A stretch of DNA of 64,000 nucleotides from CBDBJL01 sp965206365 (GTDB lineage Bacteria > Pseudomonadota > Alphaproteobacteria > JABAAW01 > JAHZMA01), in assembly GCA_965206365.1 (NCBI GenBank), contig CBDBJL010000018.1, forward strand, positions 62,001 through 126,000, written 5' to 3'. The translations under genes were made by a program, and so were the position numbers. Within the stretch, counting starts at the first letter, position 1; every line of letters begins with the position of its first letter. Shown here in pieces: positions 9,183-17,996 of this stretch. The notes below the pieces were generated by a model. The model was not told the origin of the DNA and did not search any database. It saw only the letters and a program-made list of their open reading frames with translations.

Positions 9183-9812
9183 CTAGTGTGATTTAGAAAC
9201 AATAACCATTGCCGGACGAATCAATCGATCATGCAGAATATAGCCATGTTGCAATAATTCTACGACGCTACCCGCTGGGTAGTCTTGCGTGATCATTTCA
9301 GAAACCGCCTGATGATGATTATAGGAAAACGCATCGCCTTTTTCGGGGCTGATTTTTGTGATGTTATTGCGTTCAAAAATAGAACCTAATTCACGTGCGG
9401 AAAGCTCAACACCTTGAAAGAAATTATTTAACGCATCATTTTCGGTTTTCGATTCAGCACTAACAGCTTTCAGTCCACGTTCTAAATTATCCGCTAAGCT
9501 TAAAATATCTGTTGCAAAACTCGCAATGGCATATTTTGCCATTTCTTGTTTTTCACGTTCAAACCGCCGCCGGGTATTTTCTAGTTCTGCCAAAGTACGT
9601 TGCAATTTATCTTTGAGTTGCTCGATATCATTTTCAGGGCTACTTTCAGGATATTTTTCGGGGCCGTTTCCAGGATCTGGAGGCGGAACATCCGGCGATG
9701 GCGTACTCTGAACCTCAGCTTCTACATTGTTATCAGCGGATACACTTGCAATTTCTGGGGATGGTTTTTCTGAATTTTCTAAGATTTCTGCATCAATATC
9801 ATCTTTTTGCAT
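9183..9812 (-). CDS. grpE: GrpE nucleotide exchange factor
   Basis: This 209-residue cofactor of DnaK releases ADP and resets the chaperone cycle. A long acidic, disordered N-terminus (residues 1-60, rich in Pro, Glu and Asp) precedes the coiled-coil dimer helix (QLKDKLQRTLAELENTRRRF, near 64-83). The C-terminal beta domain contains GDAFSYNHHQAVSEM and ends with IRPAMVIVSKS, which matches the family. It starts two bases after the dnaJ stop. The order dnaK-dnaJ-grpE is less usual than grpE-dnaK-dnaJ or a separate grpE, and it makes the heat-shock set one transcription unit. About 190 bases without features separate its end from pseB. Confidence 0.93.
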   Translation of the reverse strand: MQKDDIDAEILENSEKPSPEIASVSADNNVEAEVQSTPSPDVPPPDPGNGPEKYPESSPENDIEQLKDKLQRTLAELENTRRRFEREKQEMAKYAIASFATDILSLADNLERGLKAVSAESKTENDALNNFFQGVELSARELGSIFERNNITKISPEKGDAFSYNHHQAVSEMITQDYPAGSVVELLQHGYILHDRLIRPAMVIVSKSH

Positions 9813-9814
9813 TT

Positions 9815-10933
9815 TTAATCCTTCGCATTATTTTTCCAAAAATTTGAAACATTTTCCCAAAAATTGGTACTATTTGAAGATGGATCTGTATTTTTTTCAA
9901 ACTCTTCTAATAATTCACGTTGCTTTTTAGAAATATTTTTTGGGATCTCGATATTCATTTCAACAATCATATCCCCAATACTGCCACGGCCATAAAGCCC
10001 AACCATACCCTTTGAACGTAAGCGAAATTGTTGGCCATGTTGGGTTCCAGCGGGTATTTCCAAACGCACTTTACCACCATCTAGGGTTGGAACTTCTATT
10101 TTGTTGCCCAAAGCAGCTTTTGCCATATCGATTGGCAATTGACACCAAATCATTTTGCCATCGCGTTTAAATAAATCGTGATCCCGCAAAGTTACAAAAA
10201 CGTATAAGTCTCCCTTAGGGGCACCATTTTTACCAGGATTACCTTCACCAGAGATTCGAATTCGGTTCCCATTTTCTACCCCGGCAGGAATATCTACTTT
10301 TATTTTGCGTTGTGTTTGATTTGCCCCTGAACCCCGACATGTTTGGCAAGCTTGCTTAATTGTGGTACCCTTACCCTTACATTTGGGGCAATCTTGTTGC
10401 ATTCGGAAAAAACCTTGTCGCATTTCAACAACACCATTTCCATTACAGGTTGCACATTTTACGATATCAGCTTGGCTTACCGCACCGGTGCCACTACATT
10501 TCTCACAAGGCATCTCGGCGGTAAATTTGATCTCTTCCGATTTCCCATGATAAGCTTCTTCCAAACTGATATTTAAATCAAAGCGTAAATCGTCACCCCG
10601 TTTCGCTTGTCGCGAACGCCCACGTCCGCCACCCATAAAGCCACTAAACATCTCTTCGAAAATATCCGACATATCACCGAAGCCTTGACTAGCACCACCA
10701 GCCCCTTGTTGGAACGCATCATGTCCATATTGATCATACGCACCCCGTTTATTCGTGTCTTTCAGCACATCATAAGCTTCATTAACTTCTTTAAACCGTG
10801 CTTCGGCCTGAGCATCATTGGGATTGCGGTCAGGATGACATTCCATTGCCCGTTTTCGATAAGCTTGTTTTAGCTCGTCATCACTGGCCGTTTTCGTAAC
10901 TCCCAAAAGATCGTAATAATCGTTTTTTGCCAA
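9815..10933 (-). CDS. dnaJ: DnaJ co-chaperone
   Basis: This 372-residue Hsp40 delivers unfolded substrates to DnaK and stimulates its ATPase. The J-domain HPD is at residues 33-35 (ECHPDRNP). A Gly/Phe-rich linker (near 75-105) follows, then four CxxCxGxG zinc repeats (CEKCSGTG, CATCNGNG, CPKCKGKG, CQTCRGSG, roughly 145-210). Two beta-barrel substrate domains complete the protein. Its length is normal. It lies 35 bases after the dnaK stop and two bases before grpE, so it should be driven by the dnaK promoter. Nothing unusual is seen. Confidence 0.95.
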   Translation of the reverse strand: MAKNDYYDLLGVTKTASDDELKQAYRKRAMECHPDRNPNDAQAEARFKEVNEAYDVLKDTNKRGAYDQYGHDAFQQGAGGASQGFGDMSDIFEEMFSGFMGGGRGRSRQAKRGDDLRFDLNISLEEAYHGKSEEIKFTAEMPCEKCSGTGAVSQADIVKCATCNGNGVVEMRQGFFRMQQDCPKCKGKGTTIKQACQTCRGSGANQTQRKIKVDIPAGVENGNRIRISGEGNPGKNGAPKGDLYVFVTLRDHDLFKRDGKMIWCQLPIDMAKAALGNKIEVPTLDGGKVRLEIPAGTQHGQQFRLRSKGMVGLYGRGSIGDMIVEMNIEIPKNISKKQRELLEEFEKNTDPSSNSTNFWENVSNFWKNNAKD

Positions 10934-10968
10934 AATTCATGCTCCCTCAAGCTTATTTCTAAACGCTT

Positions 10969-12888
10969 CTATGCTTGATTTTTTTTGGTATCTTCATCTA
11001 CTTTGTTATCTTCATTTACCTCTTCAAAATCAGCATCCACAACATTTTCATCACCCTCATTTTTGGCATTCGTGCCACTTTCAGCTTCGGCAGCCTCATA
11101 CATCATTTGCCCTAATTTCATAGAAGCCTGCGTTAATTTTGTTGTTTGTTCATTAATCGCACTTAAATCATCACCTTGCAAAATTTCTCTAAAATTAACG
11201 ATTTCAGCTTCAATATTTTCGCGTTCACTTGGCTCTAATTTATCACCTAAATCATAGATCGTCTTTTCGGTGGCATGTATCAAGCTCTCCGAAGTGTTTT
11301 TGGCATCCACCAATTCGCGCTTTTTTTTATCGGCCTCGGCATTAAGTTCAGCTTCTTGAACCATGCGCTCAACCTCATTATCATCCAAACCGCCTGAAGC
11401 TTGGATCTTAATTTGTTGTTCTTTTCCGGTAGCCTTATCTTTGGCAGAAACATTAACAATTCCATTTGCATCAATATCAAAAGTCACTTCAATTTGGGGC
11501 ATACCACGTGGTGATGGCGGAATACCTACCAAATCAAACTGCCCTAACATTTTATTATCAACGGCCATTTCGCGTTCTCCTTGGAACACGCGAATGGTTA
11601 CCGCGCTTTGATTATCGTCGGCAGTAGAAAAAGTTTGTGATTTCTTGGTTGGAATCGTGGTGTTGCGTTCAATTAAACGTGTAAACACGCCACCTAAAGT
11701 TTCAATTCCTAAAGAAAGTGGGGTCACATCTAAAAGCAACACATCTTTAACATCCCCTTGTAGCACGCCGGCTTGAATTGCTGCACCCAAGGCCACAACT
11801 TCGTCGGGATTCACGCCCCGATGCGGTTCTTTGCCAAAGACTTTGGTAACAAGTTCCGTAACTTTGGGCATTCTGGTCATACCCCCTACCAAAATAACCT
11901 CGTCAATTTCATTGGGCTTTAATCCAGCATCTTTTAGCGCATCTTGACAGGGCTTAGCGGTGCGTTCAATCAATTTTTCTACCAAAGATTCAAATTTGGC
12001 TCGCGTTAATTTGATATTTAAATGTTTCGGTCCACTTTGGTCTGCAGTGATAAAGGGTAAATTAATTTCAGTTTGCGCCGAAGAAGAAAGTTCGATCTTT
12101 GCTTTTTCGGCAGCTTCTTTTAATCGTTGCAATGCTAACCGATCACTAGACAAATCAATGGCAGTCTCTTTTTTAAATTCACTAACCAAATATTGGATCA
12201 CTTCACTATCAAAATCTTCACCCCCTAAAAAAGTATCCCCATTGGTAGAGCGCACCTCAAAAATACCATCACCAATTTCTAGAATAGAAACATCAAAAGT
12301 ACCACCACCCAAATCATAAACCACAATTGTACCCGAGTTTTTTTTCTCAAGCCCATAAGCCAGTGCTGCAGCGGTGGGTTCATTAATAATGCGCAAAACC
12401 TCAAGCCCGGCAATTTTGCCAGCATCTTTGGTGGCTTGACGCTGAGAATCATTAAAATATGCGGGCACTGTAATCACAGCCTTTTCCACTTTTTCTCCTA
12501 AATAAGCTTCAGCAGTTTCCTTCATTTTTTGTAGGATCATTGCGGATATTTGTGAAGGTGCAAATTTTGCATTGGCGCATGAAACCCAAGCATCACCATT
12601 TTCGCCTTCGATAATTTCATAGGGCACCATACTGATTTCTTTTGCGACTTGCTTATCTTTAAATCGTCGGCCAACCATCCGTTTAATCGCATATAAGGTA
12701 TCTTTTGGATTTGTAACGGCTTGGCGTTTGGCGGAATGCCCTACCAAGCGATCATCACCTGAAAATGCGACCATCGAAGGGGTTGTGCGGTGCCCCTCAG
12801 AATTTTCAATAACCTTAGGCTGGCTTCCTTCCATTAAAGCCACACATGAATTTGTTGTGCCTAAATCAATACCAATAACTTTGCTCAT
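10969..12888 (-). CDS. dnaK: DnaK (Hsp70) chaperone
   Basis: This 639-residue ATP-driven chaperone binds hydrophobic peptide stretches in the cytoplasm. The N-terminal ATPase starts IGIDLGTTNSCVALMEG. The phosphate-2 and adenosine motifs (VYDLGGGTFDVS, VILVGGMTRMPK) are intact, and a peptide-binding domain (LLLDVTPLSLGIETLGG) and helical lid follow. I chose the ATG at 12888: MSKVIGIDLG is the canonical start, and GGAG lies eight bases upstream. Earlier in-frame codons (ATG 12894, GTG 12897) are too close to that site. It follows a heat-shock-type promoter and leads dnaJ and grpE. Confidence 0.97.
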   Translation of the reverse strand: MSKVIGIDLGTTNSCVALMEGSQPKVIENSEGHRTTPSMVAFSGDDRLVGHSAKRQAVTNPKDTLYAIKRMVGRRFKDKQVAKEISMVPYEIIEGENGDAWVSCANAKFAPSQISAMILQKMKETAEAYLGEKVEKAVITVPAYFNDSQRQATKDAGKIAGLEVLRIINEPTAAALAYGLEKKNSGTIVVYDLGGGTFDVSILEIGDGIFEVRSTNGDTFLGGEDFDSEVIQYLVSEFKKETAIDLSSDRLALQRLKEAAEKAKIELSSSAQTEINLPFITADQSGPKHLNIKLTRAKFESLVEKLIERTAKPCQDALKDAGLKPNEIDEVILVGGMTRMPKVTELVTKVFGKEPHRGVNPDEVVALGAAIQAGVLQGDVKDVLLLDVTPLSLGIETLGGVFTRLIERNTTIPTKKSQTFSTADDNQSAVTIRVFQGEREMAVDNKMLGQFDLVGIPPSPRGMPQIEVTFDIDANGIVNVSAKDKATGKEQQIKIQASGGLDDNEVERMVQEAELNAEADKKKRELVDAKNTSESLIHATEKTIYDLGDKLEPSERENIEAEIVNFREILQGDDLSAINEQTTKLTQASMKLGQMMYEAAEAESGTNAKNEGDENVVDADFEEVNEDNKVDEDTKKNQA

Positions 12889-12959
12889 TACCATCACTCC
12901 ATTGAAACATACCTCCTAAATTTATGGAGGTTATCGTAATTTTTTAACCTTGTAGCTAT

Positions 12960-12987
12960 ATATAGGGAGCTTTTAGAAAGCTACAAG
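12960..12987 (-). promoter_or_regulatory. Heat-shock (RpoH-type) promoter for dnaK-dnaJ-grpE
   Basis: Read leftward, CTTG (12984-12987) is followed by exactly 17 bases and then CCTATAT (12960-12966). This fits the alphaproteobacterial RpoH consensus CTTG-N17/18-CYTAT. It lies about 70 bases before the dnaK ATG. The promoter is enclosed by a perfect 10-base inverted repeat (CCTTGTAGCT at 12948-12957 and AGCTACAAGG at 12979-12988), which overlaps both promoter boxes. No U-run follows, so the repeat is more likely an operator or chance dyad than a terminator. Confidence 0.65.
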
Positions 12988-13000
12988 GGCTATGGTGAAT

Positions 13001-13261
13001 TTATTTTTGATATTTTTTTTTCCACTCGTGGTAATCCATACCATAAATTTTAGTTTTCGCTTGTGTTGGGCTTAGATCCAACCCTTGCTCGCTGGCAGCT
13101 TCTGCATACCATTTCGCCAAACAATTACGGCAAAAGCCTGCTAAATTCATTAAATCAATATTTTGCAACTCGGTATTGGTTTGCAGATGGTTAACCAAAC
13201 GCCGAAACACAGCGGCTTCAATATTGGGGTTTTCACTGGAATTTTTTAATTCATCTCCCAT
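13001..13261 (-). CDS. DUF1244 family protein
   Basis: This 86-residue small protein belongs to the DUF1244 group found in proteobacteria. The highly conserved block NIDLMNLAGFCRNCLAKWY (near 39-57) has two cysteines spaced CRNC, and the C-terminus IYGMDYHEWKKKYQ also fits. The function is unknown. The CxxC could bind metal, but no other ligand pair is obvious. It ends 13 bases before the dnaK promoter dyad and lies downstream of the amidohydrolase gene on the same strand. It may be read from upstream and its transcript may extend into dnaK. Confidence 0.85.
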   Translation of the reverse strand: MGDELKNSSENPNIEAAVFRRLVNHLQTNTELQNIDLMNLAGFCRNCLAKWYAEAASEQGLDLSPTQAKTKIYGMDYHEWKKKYQK

Positions 13262-13318
13262 AATTTTGGGCTCCTTTATCTTTATTATGTTTACTAATCA
13301 TGAAATACCACAATTTAT

Positions 13319-14113
13319 TTATCCACATTCGATCGCAATATCTGCGGTAAAAGGCAAACATTTGGGAATAGCAGCTTCTATTGTTAATGTTGCGAGCAAT
13401 TCTGTTGTTAGTTCAAGAAAATTTATTCGCTTTTCTGAATTGATCAGATAATCTTGGCGGTATTCTATGCTGATCGCGGGCAAATGATTCATTTTGCCAT
13501 GCAATGCCAAACTATAGCCAAATCCCCCTTTTGAACTATAGGGTTGATTATCACCCACATGAAATCCCTTAGCTTGTAAGAATTCTAAACTATGGGGAAT
13601 AAAACCATTTTCTTCATGGTACAAAAGGGCGATTTCTTCGATTCGTTTCGCCATTCCCATCATTTGGGGGGTAAAAGAATGCAGGCTCACCACAAAGCTT
13701 GGCTTGGCTTGGCTTTGCCTATGGCGAATATAATGGGCTAATTGCTCATGAAAAGGGCTGAAATATTTCGTAATACGCGCTTGGCGTATTTGTGAGGATA
13801 AGCGGTAATTGCTGGGAATTATTTTCCCATCAGAAATTGGGCGTATCGAGGTAGGATCATCGAAATGCCGATTAACATCTAGTACCAAACGAGAATAATT
13901 TGCTTGAATTGCCGGGGCATTTAAGCGTGCACTTAAGGCTGCTAACATTTCCTGAACTCCAAGATCACAAAGGCGGTGTGATTGTGAAATCTCATCGATA
14001 TCAGCCTGAGATTCTCCAACGATAAAATCTTTGGGCAACAACATACCCGCATGATCCCCGGTTAAAATGAATGGGCTATCCCCTTCAGGGTTTAAGAAAG
14101 TGATAATCGACAT
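13319..14113 (-). CDS. N-formylglutamate amidohydrolase family protein
   Basis: This 264-residue protein resembles N-formylglutamate amidohydrolases, zinc-type hydrolases that cleave N-formylglutamate or related N-acyl amino acids. Supporting motifs are LTGDHAGMLLPKDF (near 17-30), a conserved YSRLVLDVNRHFDDP (near 73-87), the histidine stretch VVSLHSFTPQMMG, and SIEYRQDYLINS near the C-terminus. No histidine-degradation (hut) genes are near, so the role is more likely general N-acyl hydrolysis. It lies nine bases downstream of lpxK and probably shares its transcript. The lipid A neighbour may be accidental. Confidence 0.8.
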   Translation of the reverse strand: MSIITFLNPEGDSPFILTGDHAGMLLPKDFIVGESQADIDEISQSHRLCDLGVQEMLAALSARLNAPAIQANYSRLVLDVNRHFDDPTSIRPISDGKIIPSNYRLSSQIRQARITKYFSPFHEQLAHYIRHRQSQAKPSFVVSLHSFTPQMMGMAKRIEEIALLYHEENGFIPHSLEFLQAKGFHVGDNQPYSSKGGFGYSLALHGKMNHLPAISIEYRQDYLINSEKRINFLELTTELLATLTIEAAIPKCLPFTADIAIECG

Positions 14114-14122
14114 TTCCTTGAA

Positions 14123-15118
14123 TCAAACAATACAATCCGTGTAATAGATGAAATTTGCCAATCTTTTATTAATTTCATCTTCTTGTTCCCATGCCATATC
14201 AATATGATGGCAATGAACCTTATTGCGGAAAACTTGTGGAATGCGCACCCAATCTTTTTCAGTTGTAATTAATTTAAGTTTATGTTGTCGGGCCTCAGCA
14301 AATAAATCCATCATTTCAACATGGGTGATTAAATGGTGGTTAGGAAATTTTCGCATGCGCTTGATTTTAAATCCTGAAAGAGTGAGATGTTGAAAAAATT
14401 TTTCAGGCACGCCAATACCAGCAAAAGCCAGCCAATCATATGCTTCGATGGAAGTGGCAACAGGCACAGCCCGAGCGCGGAGTAGATCTATGCCGTAATC
14501 CTGAACTTTGGAAAATATTTTATGCTGATCCTCACCCAGCAAAACCACCCAAGAAGCTCGTTGCAGTGCGGATATCTTCTCGCGCATCGGTCCTGCGGGG
14601 AATCTAAGATTATTGCCAAAACCATGTTGACCATCGATTACGATAATTCGCAAATTTTGATATAAGCTATTATTTTGGAAACCATCATCCATCAGCAAAA
14701 TATCGGCACCGGTTTCAATCGCTAATTTCGCAGTTGCCACCTTATTCCTGCCGACAAAACACGGAAAATATTGGGCGATCATCAAAGCCTCATCACCAAC
14801 ATCACGGGCAGAATGATAATCGATTTCAACTTGTGTTGCTTTGCTAATATTCCCAAGATAACCTCTGCTTAAAATTGCAACTTGCACCCCATGAGCTTGC
14901 AATTTTCTGGCAATACTAAGAACTAAGGGAGTTTTGCCAGCACCGCCTAATACCAAATTGCCAACACAAATAACAGGACGCGATGCAACCCAGGTTTGAG
15001 TTTGATAATATTTCAATCGATGTATAAGCCCATAAAGCCAGGATAACGGCAATAGCAATGTTGAAATAGCTGAACGATGGTACCAAAAAGATGGGATAAT
15101 TAACTTCATAAATTTCAT
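14123..15118 (-). CDS. lpxK: Tetraacyldisaccharide 4'-kinase
   Basis: LpxK phosphorylates the 4' position of the tetraacyldisaccharide 1-phosphate precursor of lipid A, at the inner face of the inner membrane. This 331-residue protein has an N-terminal membrane-associating helix (near 8-30), a Walker A motif GNLVLGGAGKTP (53-64), and the conserved segment ILLMDDGFQNNSLYQNL containing the catalytic DDGFQ. Length is normal. Its start could be the ATG at 15118 or the one at 15109; neither has a clear ribosome site. It lies 86 bases after waaA in a leftward lipopolysaccharide run, so lipid A and its first sugars are made from one region. Confidence 0.92.
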   Translation of the reverse strand: MKFMKLIIPSFWYHRSAISTLLLPLSWLYGLIHRLKYYQTQTWVASRPVICVGNLVLGGAGKTPLVLSIARKLQAHGVQVAILSRGYLGNISKATQVEIDYHSARDVGDEALMIAQYFPCFVGRNKVATAKLAIETGADILLMDDGFQNNSLYQNLRIIVIDGQHGFGNNLRFPAGPMREKISALQRASWVVLLGEDQHKIFSKVQDYGIDLLRARAVPVATSIEAYDWLAFAGIGVPEKFFQHLTLSGFKIKRMRKFPNHHLITHVEMMDLFAEARQHKLKLITTEKDWVRIPQVFRNKVHCHHIDMAWEQEDEINKRLANFIYYTDCIV

Positions 15119-15204
15119 TATTCAATAAAATGAGAAACCAAGCAAATGTAATTTGCGGTATTTTGGAAAAAAATCTTTTCTTACGTAAAAAATTCCATTT
15201 AATC

Positions 15205-16518
15205 CTACAGATAATTTTGCATATGTTTCATAAATTGAGCGATCATTTTCGATTTAGATTGAACAAAAGCATGTGCCGCTTGTTGTTTACGCAATAAGGC
15301 CGATGGATCCTGAAGCAATTTCGTAATTTCACTCGCAAGATTATGAACATCAGGCACGGGAATAATGATGTTTTTTGCAGCCATTTCCGCTTGCATTTCT
15401 ACAAAATTTTGCATAAATTTTCCATGGAAACAAATAGCGTTATGTTGCACAGCTTCATAAAGATTATGCCCACCCTTAGGAACAAAAGATCCCCCCATAA
15501 TTACAAGATCGCTAAGGGCATAAAACAAACCAGTTTCACCGAAATTATCGATCAAATAAATTTGATGATGGTTTTCTGGCAATTCTTGTTGGCTTCGGAT
15601 TGCCACTTGAAATTTTGTTTTCTGAAATCGATATTTCTGCGCAAGCTTGACAATTTCCACACCTCGTTCCGGATGTCGGGGAATGAGAATGCAAAGTAGA
15701 CTAGGATATTTTTGTAATAATTTTTGATGGGTTGCAAAAATATAATCCTCTTCGCCACGATGCGTGCTGGTGGCAACATAGAAAACACGATTATGTAGAA
15801 TATTTTGCAATTGTTGAAAATCTCGAGATGAATAAGGCAAAGGTGCGTTTAAATATTTTAAATTACCACTATAATGCACATTTTTCATTCCTAATCTTTG
15901 CAGATAGTCGCAATCTTTTTGTGACTGAGCAAGGCCCAATTGAAATATACTCATTAAATAGGCAATTGTTTTGGGAAATTTTTGCCAACGCCGAAAAGTT
16001 TTATCAGAGATCCGCCCTTGAACCAAAAAAACCTTCCCAATTTTTCTAGTATCATTTTTTCTGATGTATGTTTTTAGGTTGACTAATAATAAATGTGGCC
16101 AAATTTCAGATTCCATAATAATTACTTTATCAGGGTGCCAATGGTGAATAAAGCGTTGCATAAAAGAAGGGTAGTCCAAAGGTATATATTGGTGAATCAG
16201 ATCTATGTTTCTGCGTTTTTCGATTAAATTTGCAGAACTTGTTGTACCCGTTGTTAGCAAAAAATGATAATGTGGGTATTGCTGTTTGATCACATCTATC
16301 ACTGTGAGTGCGACCAAACTCTCACCCACAGAAATAGCATGTATCCATATTAACTTCCCTTTAGGACGGGCAATGCGCGCATAACCGAATCTCTCGCCGA
16401 TTCTGGAGATTTGTTCTTTCCTGCGCCATAATCTTAGTCCCAATAGAATTAAGAGAAATGGAAAGAATAGTCGAATCACCCAACGATAACCATAAAGGGG
16501 CAAAGGAAGGAAATGCAT
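15205..16518 (-). CDS. waaA: 3-deoxy-D-manno-octulosonic acid (Kdo) transferase
   Basis: WaaA attaches Kdo from CMP-Kdo to lipid A precursors on the cytoplasmic side of the inner membrane. The 437-residue protein has an N-terminal anchor (residues 6-30), then IWIHAISVGESLV (near 55-67), the usual site of the acceptor-domain catalytic Glu. A GT-B C-terminal half with LSDLVIMGGSFVPKGGHN (near 340-357) is typical. It starts two bases after the preceding acyltransferase gene stops, so the genes are likely coupled. Whether it adds one or two Kdo residues cannot be read from the sequence. Confidence 0.92.
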   Translation of the reverse strand: MHFLPLPLYGYRWVIRLFFPFLLILLGLRLWRRKEQISRIGERFGYARIARPKGKLIWIHAISVGESLVALTVIDVIKQQYPHYHFLLTTGTTSSANLIEKRRNIDLIHQYIPLDYPSFMQRFIHHWHPDKVIIMESEIWPHLLLVNLKTYIRKNDTRKIGKVFLVQGRISDKTFRRWQKFPKTIAYLMSIFQLGLAQSQKDCDYLQRLGMKNVHYSGNLKYLNAPLPYSSRDFQQLQNILHNRVFYVATSTHRGEEDYIFATHQKLLQKYPSLLCILIPRHPERGVEIVKLAQKYRFQKTKFQVAIRSQQELPENHHQIYLIDNFGETGLFYALSDLVIMGGSFVPKGGHNLYEAVQHNAICFHGKFMQNFVEMQAEMAAKNIIIPVPDVHNLASEITKLLQDPSALLRKQQAAHAFVQSKSKMIAQFMKHMQNYL

Positions 16519-16520
16519 TA

Positions 16521-17237
16521 TTAATGGATTATAGATGAGGTTGATTTTGGGACGAAATATAATTCGCTACGATCTGTACAGGCTAATAATTCCACTTCAA
16601 CTTCAGCGCATATTTTCTCTAACATTGCTGAATGACTGTTCATAGAAACCCAGATCGGGTTCCCCCAAAAAACATGTATTTGATTGTGCCAGCGAATTTT
16701 TAAGAATTTCATTCGATCCCATGTTTTCAATCGAATCTGTTTTTCAACCGCAATAGTAAACGGTACCAAAGGAACACCAGTTTTCATAGCGATATAAAGT
16801 GCACCTTTTTTTACTTTATAAGCCGGGCCTTGCGGCCCATCGGGAGAAATGACAATACTTGCATTTTGTGAAATCATTGCAATCGCCTGTCTTATTACCG
16901 CAATTCCACCATGTGTGGAAGAGCCATAAATTGTTTTAATCTCATAATGATTGTAAAGTGCAACAAATAATTCTGTATCTGGATGCTGCGAAGATAACGC
17001 ATAAACCAACCGATTATGTATTTTCATCTCTTCTTTCATAATAAATACTGCTGGCAAAATATTTTCATGAAATGTTAGATAAATTACCGGATGTTGCCAT
17101 TTTTCTTGTGGATAATCATGGTGTATTGGTTTTAATGAAAAATTCCATAGAAAAAAAATCAATCGTAAAGCAACAGCAATCAGCATACGCAAAAACGGTG
17201 AATGTTTGATGTATTGGCGTAGATATTTGAGTTTCAT
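16521..17237 (-). CDS. DUF374 lysophospholipid-acyltransferase-like protein (copy 2)
   Basis: This 238-residue membrane-associated protein belongs to DUF374, a branch of the glycerolipid acyltransferase superfamily often found beside waaA and thought to modify lipid A. It has a hydrophobic N-terminus (near 18-35), the variant block VIYLTFHENILPAV in the usual HxxxxD region, YGSSTHGGIAVIRQA, and the signature ISPDGPQGPAYKVKKGAL (near 130-147). It lies directly upstream of waaA (two-base gap) and downstream of a second DUF374 gene (18-base gap). The family's typical acid is replaced (HENILP), so activity is uncertain. Acyl donor and acceptor are unknown. Confidence 0.78.
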   Translation of the reverse strand: MKLKYLRQYIKHSPFLRMLIAVALRLIFFLWNFSLKPIHHDYPQEKWQHPVIYLTFHENILPAVFIMKEEMKIHNRLVYALSSQHPDTELFVALYNHYEIKTIYGSSTHGGIAVIRQAIAMISQNASIVISPDGPQGPAYKVKKGALYIAMKTGVPLVPFTIAVEKQIRLKTWDRMKFLKIRWHNQIHVFWGNPIWVSMNSHSAMLEKICAEVEVELLACTDRSELYFVPKSTSSIIH

Positions 17238-17255
17238 GGGTTTAACTTTGAAAGC

Positions 17256-17993
17256 TTATGGGTAAATGTCGGTTTTTTCAACTTCAACGGGGATACGGTT
17301 ATAATGTAAATCTGCTTTTGCCATTAATTGATTCATGCAACTCTCCAGCAAAAGTCGATATTTTTCAAGATTATGTTTATTACAATCTGCGGGTACATGA
17401 ATAGGTTCACCCCATATGGCCATAATACGGGTAAAAGGCAATGGCATAAGAAAACGATCCCAGCTTTTTAATTGAAACCCATATTTTGCTGAAAAACCGA
17501 CAGGTACAATAAGATTTTTGTTAAATTTTGCCATCAAAATAATACCACCCTTTGCCCTTTGACGCGGACCGCGCGGCCCATCAGGTGTTAGTAATATTCG
17601 GTAACCTTGTTTGGCAATGCGCAGTGCGTTACGCATACCGCGTCTTGGTTCTTTATTGGGAGCCCCATAAACCGTTTTAATGCGAATCCAGGCATTTAAG
17701 TAGGCTAGCATTTTACCATTTAAGTGTGGTGAATTAAAAGCCAATAACTTCCCGCCTATTTTGCGACGTGCCACCAAACCCAAAATAAATAATCTGCCAT
17801 GCCAACTTGTAACCATAAAATTTAAGCCTTGCGTTTTTAATGCCTGTGGAATTTCTCCGCCTTGTTGTTCAATTCGTAAAGTGGCAAATAAAAGAAGATA
17901 ATAAACTGAGATCAACACAAACACGATCAATCGAAGCGTAAGTTCAACCGGGCGCCCTAACCTTATATCCAGTTTTTGTAGAATGCGAAACAT
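17256..17993 (-). CDS. DUF374 lysophospholipid-acyltransferase-like protein (copy 1)
   Basis: This 245-residue paralogue of the next gene has the same core pattern: VTSWHGRLFILGLVARR in the catalytic region, VYGAPNKEPRRGMRNAL, and LTPDGPRGPRQRAKGGI (near 142-158). An N-terminal membrane helix (near 20-40) anchors it. It starts three bases after the infA stop, so it may be coupled to infA. The two copies are clearly diverged, which suggests an old duplication and perhaps different acceptors or acyl chain positions rather than redundancy. The catalytic acid after the HG pair is not obvious, as in several DUF374 members. Confidence 0.78.
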   Translation of the reverse strand: MFRILQKLDIRLGRPVELTLRLIVFVLISVYYLLLFATLRIEQQGGEIPQALKTQGLNFMVTSWHGRLFILGLVARRKIGGKLLAFNSPHLNGKMLAYLNAWIRIKTVYGAPNKEPRRGMRNALRIAKQGYRILLTPDGPRGPRQRAKGGIILMAKFNKNLIVPVGFSAKYGFQLKSWDRFLMPLPFTRIMAIWGEPIHVPADCNKHNLEKYRLLLESCMNQLMAKADLHYNRIPVEVEKTDIYP

Positions 17994-17996
17994 AGA

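Noticed and set aside
12948..12988. Terminator for the DUF1244 gene
   Set aside because: The dyad is not followed by a T-run on the minus strand and overlaps a good promoter.
13319..13327. A TTATCCACA sequence like a DnaA box
   Set aside because: Single copy at a gene end; no cluster of boxes or AT-rich unwinding element nearby, so not an origin.
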